Positions 1 to 8,799 of a stretch of 64,000 bases of DNA are shown here, in pieces. The stretch's first letter is position 1, and each line of letters begins with the position of its first letter. This DNA is from Candidatus Cottocaccamicrobium excrementipullorum (GTDB lineage Bacteria; Bacillota; Clostridia; Lachnospirales; Lachnospiraceae): the NCBI GenBank assembly GCA_018713255.1, contig DVFL01000008.1:50519-114518 (forward strand), written 5' to 3'. Both the position numbers and the translations under genes were made by a program. Below the pieces are notes generated by a model. It saw only the letters and a program-made list of their open reading frames with translations, searched no databases and was not told where the DNA came from.

Positions 1-796
1 ATGCTGTCGGCGGATCCACAGGAAAGCATTTGACTTTATCCTTGTTCCATTCCATGGAGCGGGGAATAAAGGCGAAGCCCTTATGATCCTCTACCATTTT
101 TAAGGATGCATTCAAATCGCTGATTTCGCAGAATACCTTGGGGACGATACCCCGGTCAAGGAAAATCTGGTGCTCTATGGTTCGAAAAAAACTGTTGGAC
201 TGGTTCAAAATAAAGGGCTGGTCATGAAGAGAAGAAAAATCAATGCCTCCTTCCTCAAAGCTTCCCGCCAGGGGATGGTCCGCCGCCATCGCCATCACAA
301 GCTCTTCCTTCCGCAGAGGCAAAAAATCCAAAAGGCTGTGAGAAAGTTCCCTGCTGGCCATCACTGCCAGATCCGCCGCTCCGCTCATCAGATAATCCTT
401 AGCAACCGATGCATTTCCATTCACCGTACTTAACAAAATATCCGGCCAAATCTTCTGGAATCCCGGCAAAATCGAAGAGGTGAAATCAGGAAGCAGCGCA
501 TTGTTGTAAACCATAGTAATCTGCCGCCGTCCTTTCTTCTTCAGCTTTTCAATTTCTTCCAAGGCTTTCTGATAGATGCTCATCACCGATCTGGCGCCGT
601 TTACATACACCTTCCCCGCATCTGTCAGCAGCAATTCGTTTTTCTCCCGGCGGAATAATTTCGTTCCCAGCTCCTGTTCCAGCTTTTTTATCTGCTGACT
701 TAAGGCCGGCTGAGTGACCAGCAAGCGATCTGCAGCCTTAGAAAGACTCTTTTCTTCTGAGATGGCAATCACATACTCTAACTGCTGGGTGTTCAT
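1..796 (-). CDS. LysR family transcriptional regulator (partial, C-terminus outside window)
   Basis: This gene runs off the left edge, and about 265 codons are visible. The N-terminus (MNTQQLEYVIAISEEKSL) followed by SKAADRLLVTQPALSQQIKK is a typical LysR winged helix-turn-helix, and the rest is the start of the substrate-binding domain. Its ATG (794-796) overlaps the TGA of the upstream LysR gene (793-795) in an ATGA arrangement, with GGAGGAGAAGGA in front. The two regulators are therefore probably translationally coupled. They sit divergent from a permease/hydrolase pair, which they may control; the effector is unknown. The DNA-binding domain identification is secure, the target is inference. 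Confidence 0.93.
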   Translation of the reverse strand, partial: MNTQQLEYVIAISEEKSLSKAADRLLVTQPALSQQIKKLEQELGTKLFRREKNELLLTDAGKVYVNGARSVMSIYQKALEEIEKLKKKGRRQITMVYNNALLPDFTSSILPGFQKIWPDILLSTVNGNASVAKDYLMSGAADLAVMASRELSHSLLDFLPLRKEELVMAMAADHPLAGSFEEGGIDFSSLHDQPFILNQSNSFFRTIEHQIFLDRGIVPKVFCEISDLNASLKMVEDHKGFAFIPRSMEWNKDKVKCFPVDPPTA

Positions 797-1824
797 TCCT
801 TCTTCTCCTCCTCATGGAATTCCTGATAAAGCGTTCTGGCATAGCCGTTCATCGCCTGCTGATACATAGGATTATCCTTGTCCTGGCAGATCACCAGATA
901 GGCCAGATAACGCTCCGCCTCGCTGAGCACCCGGTTTTTCTTCATGATCACAGCCAGATTCAGATAATACCGGGGGCTGATGGAAAAATACACAATATCC
1001 TCCGCATCCTTCACCATGGCAGACCGAGGCAAAAGACCGGCGCCCGCTCCCTGACGGATCATGTTGCTTAAAACCAGATTGTTGTTGGTCTCAAATACCA
1101 CCGTAGGATAAATCCCTTCTTTGGCAAAGATATTATCAGAAATAGCCCGCACTGTGGTGCCTGCAGAAAGCAGCACAAAAGGCGTGTCAATAAGCTCCGT
1201 CACAGAGATGGATTCCAGCTTTTCCGGATATCCTTCCGCCTTCAGTCCCCGGTCAGCCAAACGGTGAAAAGCCGGCACCCCAACCACCACTTCCTCCCTG
1301 GATACAATAATATAATCGAACTCCGGATCTTCACTGTCGTAGCAGGACCCCAGAGCGTAAGACACTTTCCCCTCTCTCACCAGATTCCGCAGCTCGCTCA
1401 TATAAGACTCTCTGATTTCCACTTTCACATCGGGGAAGCGATGACTGAAACGTGTAAAGATCTGGGCAACCATAATAGAACCGCGAAGAGGCGTGGCTCC
1501 TACCGTAATCACCTCCCGCTGTTCATGGGTCAGCTGGTAGATGGTCTGATAAGTCTGATCCTTCACCCGCAGGATTTTTCGCGCCGCATCAACATAAATT
1601 CTGCCCGCCGGGGTAAGCACCAGCTTCTTTTTCTCTCGATAAAACAAATCTACACCCAGCTCCGTCTCCAGTCGGGACAGAAACACGCTCAAGGTAGGCT
1701 GAGAAACCCCAAGGCGCTTTCCGGCTCCGCTTAAATTCCCCTCTTCTGCAATCGCCGTAATATAGCTCATGGTTTTTACATCCATTTTCTCTCTTCCCAT
1801 CCTCTCATTTTCTTCTTTAATCAT
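793..1824 (-). CDS. LysR family transcriptional regulator
   Basis: A full-length LysR protein of about 340 residues. It has an N-terminal helix-turn-helix (SGAGKRLGVSQPTLSVFLSR) and then a two-lobed periplasmic-binding-like effector domain. The start at 1824 is chosen because AAGGGGAAG lies 8-9 bases upstream. A second ATG at 1785 (MDVKTMSY) fits the usual LysR N-terminus better and is a real alternative. The gene is divergent from the SLC13-type permease at 2047, the usual place for a LysR target. Its last bases overlap the next LysR gene, so two related regulators are made from one message. Possible cooperation or hetero-oligomerisation is inference. Confidence 0.92.
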   Translation of the reverse strand: MIKEENERMGREKMDVKTMSYITAIAEEGNLSGAGKRLGVSQPTLSVFLSRLETELGVDLFYREKKKLVLTPAGRIYVDAARKILRVKDQTYQTIYQLTHEQREVITVGATPLRGSIMVAQIFTRFSHRFPDVKVEIRESYMSELRNLVREGKVSYALGSCYDSEDPEFDYIIVSREEVVVGVPAFHRLADRGLKAEGYPEKLESISVTELIDTPFVLLSAGTTVRAISDNIFAKEGIYPTVVFETNNNLVLSNMIRQGAGAGLLPRSAMVKDAEDIVYFSISPRYYLNLAVIMKKNRVLSEAERYLAYLVICQDKDNPMYQQAMNGYARTLYQEFHEEEKKE

Positions 1825-1903
1825 AATTTCTTCCCCTTTTCTTGTCAAAGGGTTTAGATTATTTTTATAGTTTTTACTTATATCTTATATAATGATCGCT
1901 GGA

Positions 1904-1932
1904 TTGAACTCGAAAAAAAATCACTATATAAT
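1904..1932 (+). promoter_or_regulatory. sigma-A-type promoter for the permease gene
   Basis: TTGAAC (1904-1909), a 17-bp spacer and a perfect TATAAT (1927-1932) face the permease. Transcription would start near 1939 and leave a 5' leader of about 107 nt. Just upstream, 1882-1896 holds an AT-rich imperfect palindrome containing a T-N11-A, the general LysR box pattern. It is a candidate site for one of the divergent LysR proteins, but the match is weak. Confidence 0.7.
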
Positions 1933-2046
1933 ATAAGCGTAATAACAAAACAAAAGATAATCTGCACAATCCAGGCGGCCGATTTTCATGAAAGGACATG
2001 GCAAATTATCCTTTTTGTATTAAGTTTCATAATGGAGGACTGTTTT

Positions 2047-3330
2047 ATGTCTACACAACTGATAATTACCTTATGCATTCTGGCATTCCTGGTTGTGATG
2101 CTTCTTACCCATAAGCTTCCGTACGGTGTGTCAGCAATGATCTGCTGTGTTCTGTTCGTATTCTTCGGTATTTTGGATCTGCAGACGGCATTCTCCGGTC
2201 TTTCCAGCAGCACTACCTTGATGATCGCTCCCATGATCGTTGTGGCCAGCGCCCTGGGAAAAACCAGTCTGATCCGCCGTCTTCGTCACACCATGAACAA
2301 GCTGCAAGGAAAAAGCGGCATGCTGCTGGTGTTAGGAATCTGCGGCATGACCATTATCCTTTCCCAGTTAATGGGACAGATCGCTTGTATTTCTGTTATG
2401 CTTCTGTTCTTACAGACGCTGGACGATGAGAGCGAGTTCTCTCCCGCCCGTATGCTTTTCCTGGTAGCCACCATCAACTGTATCGCTACCTCCAAATTTC
2501 CCATCGGTATGGGCGCTACCATGCCTGGTACCATCAACTCCTACTATCAGGGTCTTGTTGGCCCGGAGGATCTGCTGGGCATCACCGATTACATGAAGGC
2601 CGGCCTTCTTCCGCTGATCGTAGGCACCATCTACTGCGTTCTGTTCTACCGCCTGATCCCCAACGGCTCCATCGACAATGGTCAGGTAAAGGATGTAAAG
2701 GACGCTGAGCCTATCTCCAAGAAAGATGAGATGTTCATCTTCGGCGTGTTTATCGCCATTATGGCAGGCTTCATGTTCACCAACCAGTTAGGAAGCGATA
2801 TTACCAACGTAATCCCCGCTGCAGGCCTTCTGGTTCTGATTGTGTTCAAAATATTAACCATTCCTGAAGTAATGAAGTCCTTAACCAGCGACATGGTATG
2901 GATGGTTGCCGGTATGAGCGTTGTCTCCACCGCCCTTTCTACCACCGGCGCCGGCGAATTAATCGGCCAGACCGTATTAAATATCCTGGGCGGCAATCCC
3001 AGCGGCCTGTTCGTATCCATCGTATTCTGCGTCACCGTTACCATTATGACCAACTTCATGTCCAACATGGGAACCATGGCCCTCATGAGCCCCATCGCCG
3101 CTTCTACTGCCTTAGCCGGCGGCATGAACGTAAAATCCATCGTGCTGATCTGCTGCGTATCTGCATGGTTCGCAGTTGCACTGCCCACCGGATGTTCCGG
3201 CGCTATGATGGCTTTCGGTATCGGCAACCACAATGCCTTTAAGCTGATGAAGTTTACGCTTCCTCTGGTACTGCTGCTGATGATTTCCCTTGTCATCGGA
3301 ATTAACATCTTCTTCCCCATCTACGGTTAA
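2047..3330 (+). CDS. SLC13/DASS-like anion permease
   Basis: A 427-residue, very hydrophobic protein with about 11-12 predicted membrane segments, resembling the SLC13 (divalent anion:Na+ symporter) and ArsB/NhaD-like ion transporter superfamily. Two pseudo-repeats are visible: SSSTTLMIAPMIVVAS in the first half and TNFMSNMGTMALMSP in the second. The latter resembles the conserved serine/asparagine substrate loop of such carriers. The start is the ATG at 2047, with GGAGG (2034-2038) 8 bases upstream; an in-frame ATG at 2032 lies before the ribosome site. The substrate is unknown but probably a carboxylate. It is followed by an alpha/beta hydrolase and divergent from two LysR genes, which suggests uptake and hydrolysis of an organic acid or ester. 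Confidence 0.82.
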   Translation: MSTQLIITLCILAFLVVMLLTHKLPYGVSAMICCVLFVFFGILDLQTAFSGLSSSTTLMIAPMIVVASALGKTSLIRRLRHTMNKLQGKSGMLLVLGICGMTIILSQLMGQIACISVMLLFLQTLDDESEFSPARMLFLVATINCIATSKFPIGMGATMPGTINSYYQGLVGPEDLLGITDYMKAGLLPLIVGTIYCVLFYRLIPNGSIDNGQVKDVKDAEPISKKDEMFIFGVFIAIMAGFMFTNQLGSDITNVIPAAGLLVLIVFKILTIPEVMKSLTSDMVWMVAGMSVVSTALSTTGAGELIGQTVLNILGGNPSGLFVSIVFCVTVTIMTNFMSNMGTMALMSPIAASTALAGGMNVKSIVLICCVSAWFAVALPTGCSGAMMAFGIGNHNAFKLMKFTLPLVLLLMISLVIGINIFFPIYG

Positions 3331-3370
3331 TGCAGGGAACCAGAAAGAACGGTACATCACAAAAGCGATT

Positions 3371-3403
3371 CACCGCCGCCTGTTTTCGGCGGCGGTGTTT
3401 TTT
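3371..3403 (+). terminator. intrinsic terminator after the permease gene
   Basis: CACCGCCGCC (3371-3380) pairs with GGCGGCGGTG (3388-3397) around a 7-nt loop and is followed by a run of six Ts. It lies 40 bp after the permease stop and just before the hydrolase gene, so it would reduce read-through into that gene. Confidence 0.85.
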
Positions 3404-3436
3404 CTCAAGAATGAAGAAAGGAACGTGATTTTTCTC

Positions 3437-4360
3437 ATGAAAAAAGTAATTAATCCCGGATTAGCGAAGAAAACCATTAATCTGATTGATAATATTGTTT
3501 ACTCTCACCAGAAGGACCTGAATGGGAATCCTATGGAATTAAAGATGAGCATTATGCTCCAGAACGGGAACAGCGAAATGCGTCTGGCCGCAGGAGAAGA
3601 CGATCCCAAGGCTGATCACAGCCCCAAACCAGCCCTGCTCTGGATCCCCGGCGGCGGCTGGAGAGGCGCAGACAAAAACCTGATGTTAGGCGAAATGAGC
3701 GAGTTTGCAAGAGCCGGATATGTGGTTGCTTCCATGTATTACCGCAGCAGCGCTGAGGGCCACTGGCCAGATCAGCTGATTGATGTGCTGACTGCTATCC
3801 GTTTCCTGCGGGCCAATGCTGAGAAATACGAAATTAATCCGGAGAAGATCGGAGTCTTCGGACGGTCCGCCGGCGGTCATCTGGCAGCCTTCGCCGCCTG
3901 CAACCTGGACGGCTATGAAACAGATGAATGGAAAGGCTACTCCACCAAGGTACAGGCCTGCTGCAATATGTTCGGCCCCGTAGATGCCACCGCCTTAATG
4001 TTATCTGAACAAAAAAGATTTTCTGATCCGAATTTCCGCTGGCACAAGCTTGAGGATACCCACGGCGGCGCCCTCTTAGGCGGAGATCCTGCCACCATGG
4101 TAGAGCGTTCTGCTCAGGCAACCATGCTGAACTATATCAATCCCGGCATGTGCCCCATGCAGATTCTCCACGGCAACAGCGATCCTATTGTTCCCATCGA
4201 GTTGAGCAGCGACCGCCTTTACGATAAACTGGCGGAAGCCGGATTTGAGGATCAGACCGAATATTACGTACTGGAACATGCTGGTCACGGCACCAGAGAA
4301 TTCTTCCAGGACTCTGTGAAAGAGCTGATGATCAGCTTCTTTGACAAGCATTTAAAATAA
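3437..4360 (+). CDS. alpha/beta hydrolase (carboxylesterase/lipase type)
   Basis: A 307-residue soluble protein of the alpha/beta hydrolase fold, closest in look to the esterase/lipase families that also include feruloyl-esterase-like enzymes. The nucleophile elbow is GRSAG (Ser about residue 144). The oxyanion-loop motif is IPGGGW at about 70-75. The acid is likely in GNSDPIVP and the histidine in EHAGHG near the C-terminus. No signal peptide is seen, so it is probably cytoplasmic. The ATG at 3437 is used; an in-frame GTG at 3425 sits too close to the AAAGGA. It lies downstream of the permease behind a terminator hairpin. The substrate cannot be read from sequence. Confidence 0.85.
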   Translation: MKKVINPGLAKKTINLIDNIVYSHQKDLNGNPMELKMSIMLQNGNSEMRLAAGEDDPKADHSPKPALLWIPGGGWRGADKNLMLGEMSEFARAGYVVASMYYRSSAEGHWPDQLIDVLTAIRFLRANAEKYEINPEKIGVFGRSAGGHLAAFAACNLDGYETDEWKGYSTKVQACCNMFGPVDATALMLSEQKRFSDPNFRWHKLEDTHGGALLGGDPATMVERSAQATMLNYINPGMCPMQILHGNSDPIVPIELSSDRLYDKLAEAGFEDQTEYYVLEHAGHGTREFFQDSVKELMISFFDKHLK

Positions 4361-4390
4361 GCCCTTACCATGATTGCTCATATAAATGAA

Positions 4391-4427
4391 ACGCCCGGCT
4401 GACAGTCCAACGCCGGGTGTTTCTCTT
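4391..4427 (+). terminator. intrinsic terminator after the hydrolase gene
   Basis: ACGCCCGGC (4391-4399) pairs with GCCGGGTGT (4412-4420), followed by a T-rich tail. It lies between two convergent genes. The opposite strand also has a short T-rich tail, so it may work both ways. Confidence 0.75.
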
Positions 4428-4471
4428 TTCTCAAAAAAATCTTCTTTCTAACCATCCTTTCCATTAATTTT

Positions 4472-5263
4472 CTAAGAAGAAAAATCCCTGATCTCCAAAA
4501 GCCCCTGCACTAAAGCTCTGGCGCTGGTTCGCAAGATAATTTCTCCCTTTTCAGCCGTAGCCCCAGACGGGTCTCCTCCGATTCCAATAGGCTTTCCTTC
4601 CACCGTCTTCCAGTCCTCACCCATCCAGCTGATGGATACGCTTCCATAAGGCAGCAGAGATTTATTGTTCACAAACGCCGCGGGAACGCCTGCCTCTGCC
4701 GTGTCCAGCTTCACCAGAGAAGGATCGATTGCCATCACCATGGAGGTTTCCATCTCCCCGCCGTGGAAATCCCAGATATTTCCCGGACTTACAGTAGCCT
4801 TCACATCGGGATGACTGAAGGCTCCAGAGGACAGAATAAAGGCGTAAAGGCCAAAATCGCTGCGCAGCTCCCTGCTCAACACCTGGACAATGGGAGTATT
4901 GCCTCCGTGGCACACCAGAAATGCAATCTTCTTGAAGCCGTGATGAGCCAGACTGGCTCCAATATCATACAGCATATGATAATAGGTATCCGGCTTAAGG
5001 GTGACAGAACCGCAGAAGTTTTTATGTTCCGTACTTAATCCAATGGGAATGGTGGGAAAAATCAACATGGGGAAATCCGGGTCCGCCGCCAGAAGCTCCT
5101 CTTTCAGATAGCGGGGCATGGTGTCTGCAATCAGCCCGTCTGTGCCTAAGGGCGCCTGGTTTCCATGCTGCTCCAGAGCGCCTAAGGGAATCAGCACAAT
5201 GGTGCGCTCCCGGTCAATCTGCTCCATCTCCAGCCTTGTAAGTTCACGATAATACTGAATCAT
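4472..5263 (-). CDS. creatininase family amidohydrolase
   Basis: A 263-residue protein of the creatininase/ArfB/MftE superfamily of metal-dependent amidohydrolases. Expected metal and active-site motifs are present: LGALEQHG near residue 30, APLGTDG, LVCHGGNTP and FHGGEMETS. The ATG at 5263 (MIQYYREL) is preferred because an AGGAGG lies 6-9 bases before it; an ATG two codons upstream is too close. It begins 13 bp after ribU ends with no terminator between, so it should share the FMN-riboswitch-controlled transcript. Family members include the archaeal formamidopyrimidine deformylase of riboflavin/F420 synthesis (ArfB) and the mycofactocin peptidase MftE. A flavin-related substrate is therefore plausible, but that is inference. 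Confidence 0.85.
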   Translation of the reverse strand: MIQYYRELTRLEMEQIDRERTIVLIPLGALEQHGNQAPLGTDGLIADTMPRYLKEELLAADPDFPMLIFPTIPIGLSTEHKNFCGSVTLKPDTYYHMLYDIGASLAHHGFKKIAFLVCHGGNTPIVQVLSRELRSDFGLYAFILSSGAFSHPDVKATVSPGNIWDFHGGEMETSMVMAIDPSLVKLDTAEAGVPAAFVNNKSLLPYGSVSISWMGEDWKTVEGKPIGIGGDPSGATAEKGEIILRTSARALVQGLLEIRDFSS

Positions 5264-5276
5264 ATCCATCCTCCTC

Positions 5277-5885
5277 CTATACTATTCTCAAAGCCGGAGA
5301 AACGGCGTGAAGCCGCTCATAAAGGAAATAGCCAATCACATAATTGATACTTAGTTTCAGCACATTAAAGGGGATGGTAGCCAGCACAATAAATGTGGTA
5401 AGATTGGTAATGGCAGGATTCACCGACGCCACCATCTGCACCACCTCATCTAAGGATACCCCCATAGCCGCCGCATAGAGCGGCAGGGTAATAAAGGCGT
5501 TGATGAAGCAGGATACCATGGTCCGAATCACCACGCTCGCCGTCAGCCCGCAGGCGGCAGCCTTTCGGTTTCCTCCCATTCCCCGATAAATTAACCATAA
5601 GGGGATCACGAACAGGGCTACGCCAATTAGATTGGCCAGTTCCCCCACATAAAAAGAATTGGTTCCCACAGTAATCAGCTTAATCAGGATCTTAATCACC
5701 TCCACACAGGCCGCCGAGGCAGGCCCCATGAGAAACAGGGCAATCACGGAAGGAACGTCGCTTAAATCCACCTTATAGAAAGGCGGCATCATAGGGACGG
5801 AAAATTCCAGGGACATTAACACTCCTGCCACTGCTGCCAGCATGGCGGTACAGATCAGTTTTTGTGTGCTCCATTTTGTGTTCAT
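5277..5885 (-). CDS. ribU: riboflavin ECF transporter substrate-binding subunit RibU
   Basis: A 202-residue membrane protein with about six hydrophobic helices, the length and layout of ECF transporter S components. The segment KVDLSDVPSVIALFLMGP is characteristic of RibU. It binds riboflavin and needs the shared EcfA/A'/T energising module, which is not in this window. The ATG at 5885 is chosen because AGGAGG lies 9 bases upstream; longer upstream reading has no ribosome site. An FMN riboswitch and terminator lie in its leader (6020-6226), which strongly supports the assignment. It is followed after 13 bp by a creatininase-family gene. Confidence 0.95.
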   Translation of the reverse strand: MNTKWSTQKLICTAMLAAVAGVLMSLEFSVPMMPPFYKVDLSDVPSVIALFLMGPASAACVEVIKILIKLITVGTNSFYVGELANLIGVALFVIPLWLIYRGMGGNRKAAACGLTASVVIRTMVSCFINAFITLPLYAAAMGVSLDEVVQMVASVNPAITNLTTFIVLATIPFNVLKLSINYVIGYFLYERLHAVSPALRIV

Positions 5886-6019
5886 TTCGCAAACCTCCTG
5901 CAAATAAGAATTTCTGCCATGAAACAAATCTTCTGGAATTTCTTCATAAAAAGTGTGGGCTCCAGTGCGCATCCACAGCGGAGCGTTTTTTGTTTAATAG
6001 GGAACGAAGTTTCCTAATT

Positions 6020-6057
6020 AAAAAAAAAGACCCCAGATCCTTTCGGGATCTGAGATC
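6020..6057 (-). terminator. riboswitch-controlled intrinsic terminator
   Basis: On the minus strand GATCTCAGATCC pairs with GGATCTGGGGTC around a CGAAA loop, followed by nine Ts. It lies between the FMN aptamer and ribU. FMN binding would therefore favour premature termination, the usual off-switch design. Confidence 0.9.
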
Positions 6058-6109
6058 TTCTGCTTTCCCATATAAGTAAGGCACTTTTCTTCCTCGCCTA
6101 CATGAATAA

Positions 6110-6226
6110 AGTTCTTCTCTCATCCAGACTGTAACTGTCGGTTTTGGAATCTCACCAAATCAGCCGCCAATGGCGGGTCGCGGACTTTACCGCCGGTAGG
6201 GAATTTCGCCCTGCCCCGAAGAATTG
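6110..6226 (-). promoter_or_regulatory. FMN riboswitch (RFN element)
   Basis: The minus strand carries the RFN consensus in order: TTCTTCGGGGCAGGG, GAAATTCCCTACCGGCGGTA, AGTCCGCGACCCGC, GGTGAGATTCC, ACCGACAGT and ACAGTCTGGATGAGAGAAGA. The 5' TTCTTC end closes the P1 stem with the 3' GAGAAGAA end. It lies in the leader of ribU and the creatininase-family gene, followed by a terminator. Confidence 0.97.
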
Positions 6227-6243
6227 ATTCATATGCTGAGTTA

Positions 6244-6272
6244 AGGGTAGCACAAGAGCAGGGGGATGTCAA
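6244..6272 (-). promoter_or_regulatory. promoter of the FMN riboswitch-ribU unit
   Basis: A perfect TTGACA (minus strand, 6267-6272) is separated by 17 bp from TACCCT (6244-6249), with an extended TGC just upstream of the -10. The -35 overlaps the last codons of the metallopeptidase gene. Transcription would begin about 10 nt before the RFN element. Confidence 0.8.
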
Positions 6273-8248
6273 GATTTTCCGGCTGAAAATGAGGCTGGTG
6301 ATCCGCTAAACGATGTGAAAATAGGGATCTGAGGCACGCCGCCCTTCTCCACCACTTTTACCCGAAGCTCCAGCTTTTCCTCTGTATGTTCAGGATTTAC
6401 CACCTGCAGAAGATAATCTCCGCAGCCGTCAAACACACGCTCTTCTTTCCCGGAAATCTCAGCTTCCCATTGCTTTTCTCCGTCATCTGCCCATACCAAG
6501 ACCTGGGAGCAGGGATTTCCTTCTCCGTCAAACACGGTGATTGTACTTTCCGGCGATGCAGTCAGCCACACGGACGCATCAAGCCCCACCTGATCAAAAG
6601 AGGCGGCAATACATCTGCACTGGCCGGCAGACAAAAGGCCCTGCTGATAAAAAACCTCCGCCGTCATTTCTACCACCCTGCGGAATTCGTGGAAAGTGCA
6701 GTTGGAAGGAAGAGCAAACAAAGACGCATAGAAAAGCCCTGCCATTTCATCTGTACTTAACCGGTCTTCTTCCTGACCAGCTCCCTGATTCATCAGATAT
6801 GCAGCGTGGGAAATTACCGTGCTGTTGACATGAACGCCTCCGTAATCATTCAAGGATGAAGTATCCTCTTCATCCCACCATCCCTCGCCTTGATAGCTGA
6901 CGGGATACGAAATATCCTCTCCCTTTGAAGGATCAACGAAATTTCTCACGTCACTTACCCAGTCGCAGCTGTCGTTAAACTCCCCGTCATCTGCCCAATC
7001 TTCAATGATCTCTCCGAAAATATCTGCATAAGCCTCTGCCAGGGCTCCCGGCTCGCTTTCGGAATCCAAAAGGCTGATGGTCCGTTCAACAGCATGGGTA
7101 TATTCATGGGCGATGGTATTAAACCCAAGGCTGTTGTTGGTTCCAAAACTTAAAACTGCATAAGGGTATCCCCGGGCGGCATTGGTAGAGGCATTGGTGG
7201 AATCGTTAAAGAGAATGTCTACCCGTTTATAATCGTCATAAACCGCATAAACACTTCCTCCTGCATGATCGAATCCCTTCCGGCCAAAGACTTCTTCCCA
7301 GAAATCAAAAATCTTTGAAACTCGTGCCATTAAAGTAACGGCTTTTTTGTTTTCCCATTCTGTGGAATCATTAATGACAGGGTCCACCTGCTTAAACAAA
7401 TGGTCGCTCCAAAGCTCTGCCGTCAGTTCTCCCTTGGAGGTGGTCACATTTCCCTGGGCGTCCTCAATATAAATTTCCCCTTCCCACGTTTCAGTCACCG
7501 TAACCTCATTTCCGTTTATGTCCACAAATTTCCCGTTGTCATACAAATAAACCTGCCCCTTATCGTCCAGAATTCCGATGGACAGCCGGAGGTTAGAATT
7601 CTGGGCGTCATATACAGTAATCTTTCTGGCCGTATCTTTGAGAATGTAGCTTCCCTCTTCATATTCTGTATAAAATTCCTGAAGCCGGCCGTCAATATCC
7701 ATGCCGGAAGCAATGACTCTCTCGGCGGCAGGCATGGGATTTCTGTTTCCCTGAGAGATGGTGATCACGTCTTCCTCCGGGTCCGCGAACACATAATTTC
7801 CAGAGATAAACAGCGCCCTGCCCTCTCCATCCACTGCCAGAACCAGAATCTTTTCAGACACAGGAATATCGTAAACCATCTGGTTAAATCGATAATAAGT
7901 ATTGCCCAGCACTTCGTCCTTTGTCTCAAAAGCTAAATTCTCCCCCAGGCCAGGAATGCCCAGCCGTTCTCCTGCATCCTGCAGCGCTTCCAGGGCAGAA
8001 GCCTCATCTCTTACTCTGACCTGGGAAAACCCGCCGGCCAGCGAGATAAAGGTATCGCAGCCGCCGATATTTACCACATCCGGCAGTATTTCCTCTATGG
8101 CCTCACGCACCGGCGCAGTATACTCCGACAGCTGAGACAATTCCCACTCTGCCAGCGCACATCCGCTGCACAGGCCGGCTGGCAGCGAGACCCCCAGCAG
8201 CAATGCTGCCATCTTTCTTCCCCATTTTCCAAAACAGGTCTTTTTCAT
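6269..8248 (-). CDS. M4 (thermolysin-like) family metallopeptidase, probably a surface lipoprotein
   Basis: A 659-residue secreted metalloprotease. A signal peptide ends in a lipobox-like CSGC (Cys about 30). A FTP/PepSY-like propeptide region (about 50-300) precedes a catalytic domain with the zinc motif HEYTH (381-385). The third zinc ligand is Glu about 405 in ALAEAYAD, where most M4 enzymes have NEAxSD. NDYGGVHVNS resembles the usual DxGGVHxNSGI region with the catalytic histidine. The C-terminus adds about 100 residues with a beta-rich look. The start at 8248 has GGGGGA about 9 bases upstream. It likely degrades proteins outside the cell. No partner genes are adjacent. Confidence 0.88.
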   Translation of the reverse strand: MKKTCFGKWGRKMAALLLGVSLPAGLCSGCALAEWELSQLSEYTAPVREAIEEILPDVVNIGGCDTFISLAGGFSQVRVRDEASALEALQDAGERLGIPGLGENLAFETKDEVLGNTYYRFNQMVYDIPVSEKILVLAVDGEGRALFISGNYVFADPEEDVITISQGNRNPMPAAERVIASGMDIDGRLQEFYTEYEEGSYILKDTARKITVYDAQNSNLRLSIGILDDKGQVYLYDNGKFVDINGNEVTVTETWEGEIYIEDAQGNVTTSKGELTAELWSDHLFKQVDPVINDSTEWENKKAVTLMARVSKIFDFWEEVFGRKGFDHAGGSVYAVYDDYKRVDILFNDSTNASTNAARGYPYAVLSFGTNNSLGFNTIAHEYTHAVERTISLLDSESEPGALAEAYADIFGEIIEDWADDGEFNDSCDWVSDVRNFVDPSKGEDISYPVSYQGEGWWDEEDTSSLNDYGGVHVNSTVISHAAYLMNQGAGQEEDRLSTDEMAGLFYASLFALPSNCTFHEFRRVVEMTAEVFYQQGLLSAGQCRCIAASFDQVGLDASVWLTASPESTITVFDGEGNPCSQVLVWADDGEKQWEAEISGKEERVFDGCGDYLLQVVNPEHTEEKLELRVKVVEKGGVPQIPIFTSFSGSPASFSAGKS

Positions 8249-8391
8249 CCCATTTTCCCCCTTTTCTTCCCTGGTATGTTAAAATTTTACCATGAGTGAA
8301 AAGGAGACAGATGGCTTTTTTGACGGTATTCTCCCTGATTTTGGAGCGCTTTACCTCCCCGAATTTATGCTGCCTGTTCAGCGGCTCTTCC

Positions 8392-8799
8392 TTAATACTT
8401 TCTTGCCAGAATATGAAACAGAACCGTATAGAGAATAACCAGCAGGCAGATGGACATTCCCGCCATCATCCCTTCCTCTCGGTATCCAAGGATCATCCAC
8501 ACCATGCAGAGTACCCCGGTGATCAGAAGATAGATGGCAAATGCCGCCTCTTTAGCCTTCATGGAGATAAAGGCATAGCGCTCATCCTTGGACGCCGTCT
8601 CTATCCGCTTCTTAAGCTCCGGATTCTGTTCCATGCGGATCACTCTTAACAGCTGCACAATGCCGATGGCCAGGATGCCAGAACCAATGCCTGTAAGCAC
8701 GCTGGGATCCTCAACCAGTCCGGAAAGGGCAAGTACATCAATGATCATTCCGATGATGATTTCCACCACCGACACCTTAAATAATCTGTTATGTTTCAT
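8392..8799 (-). CDS. small membrane protein paired with an XRE regulator
   Basis: A 135-residue protein with four likely membrane helices and a short charged loop (NPELKKRIETASKDERYAF). Its ATG (8799) has AGGAGG 6 bases upstream and lies 11 bp inside the end of the upstream XRE gene, so the two are translated as a unit. Small XRE regulators followed by a four-helix membrane protein of unknown function are common in Firmicutes. No catalytic motif is visible, so no function is assigned. Confidence 0.8.
   Translation of the reverse strand: MKHNRLFKVSVVEIIIGMIIDVLALSGLVEDPSVLTGIGSGILAIGIVQLLRVIRMEQNPELKKRIETASKDERYAFISMKAKEAAFAIYLLITGVLCMVWMILGYREEGMMAGMSICLLVILYTVLFHILARKY

Noticed and set aside
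3290..3436. Longer start for the alpha/beta hydrolase
   Set aside because: The extension overlaps the permease end and the terminator hairpin and has no family similarity.
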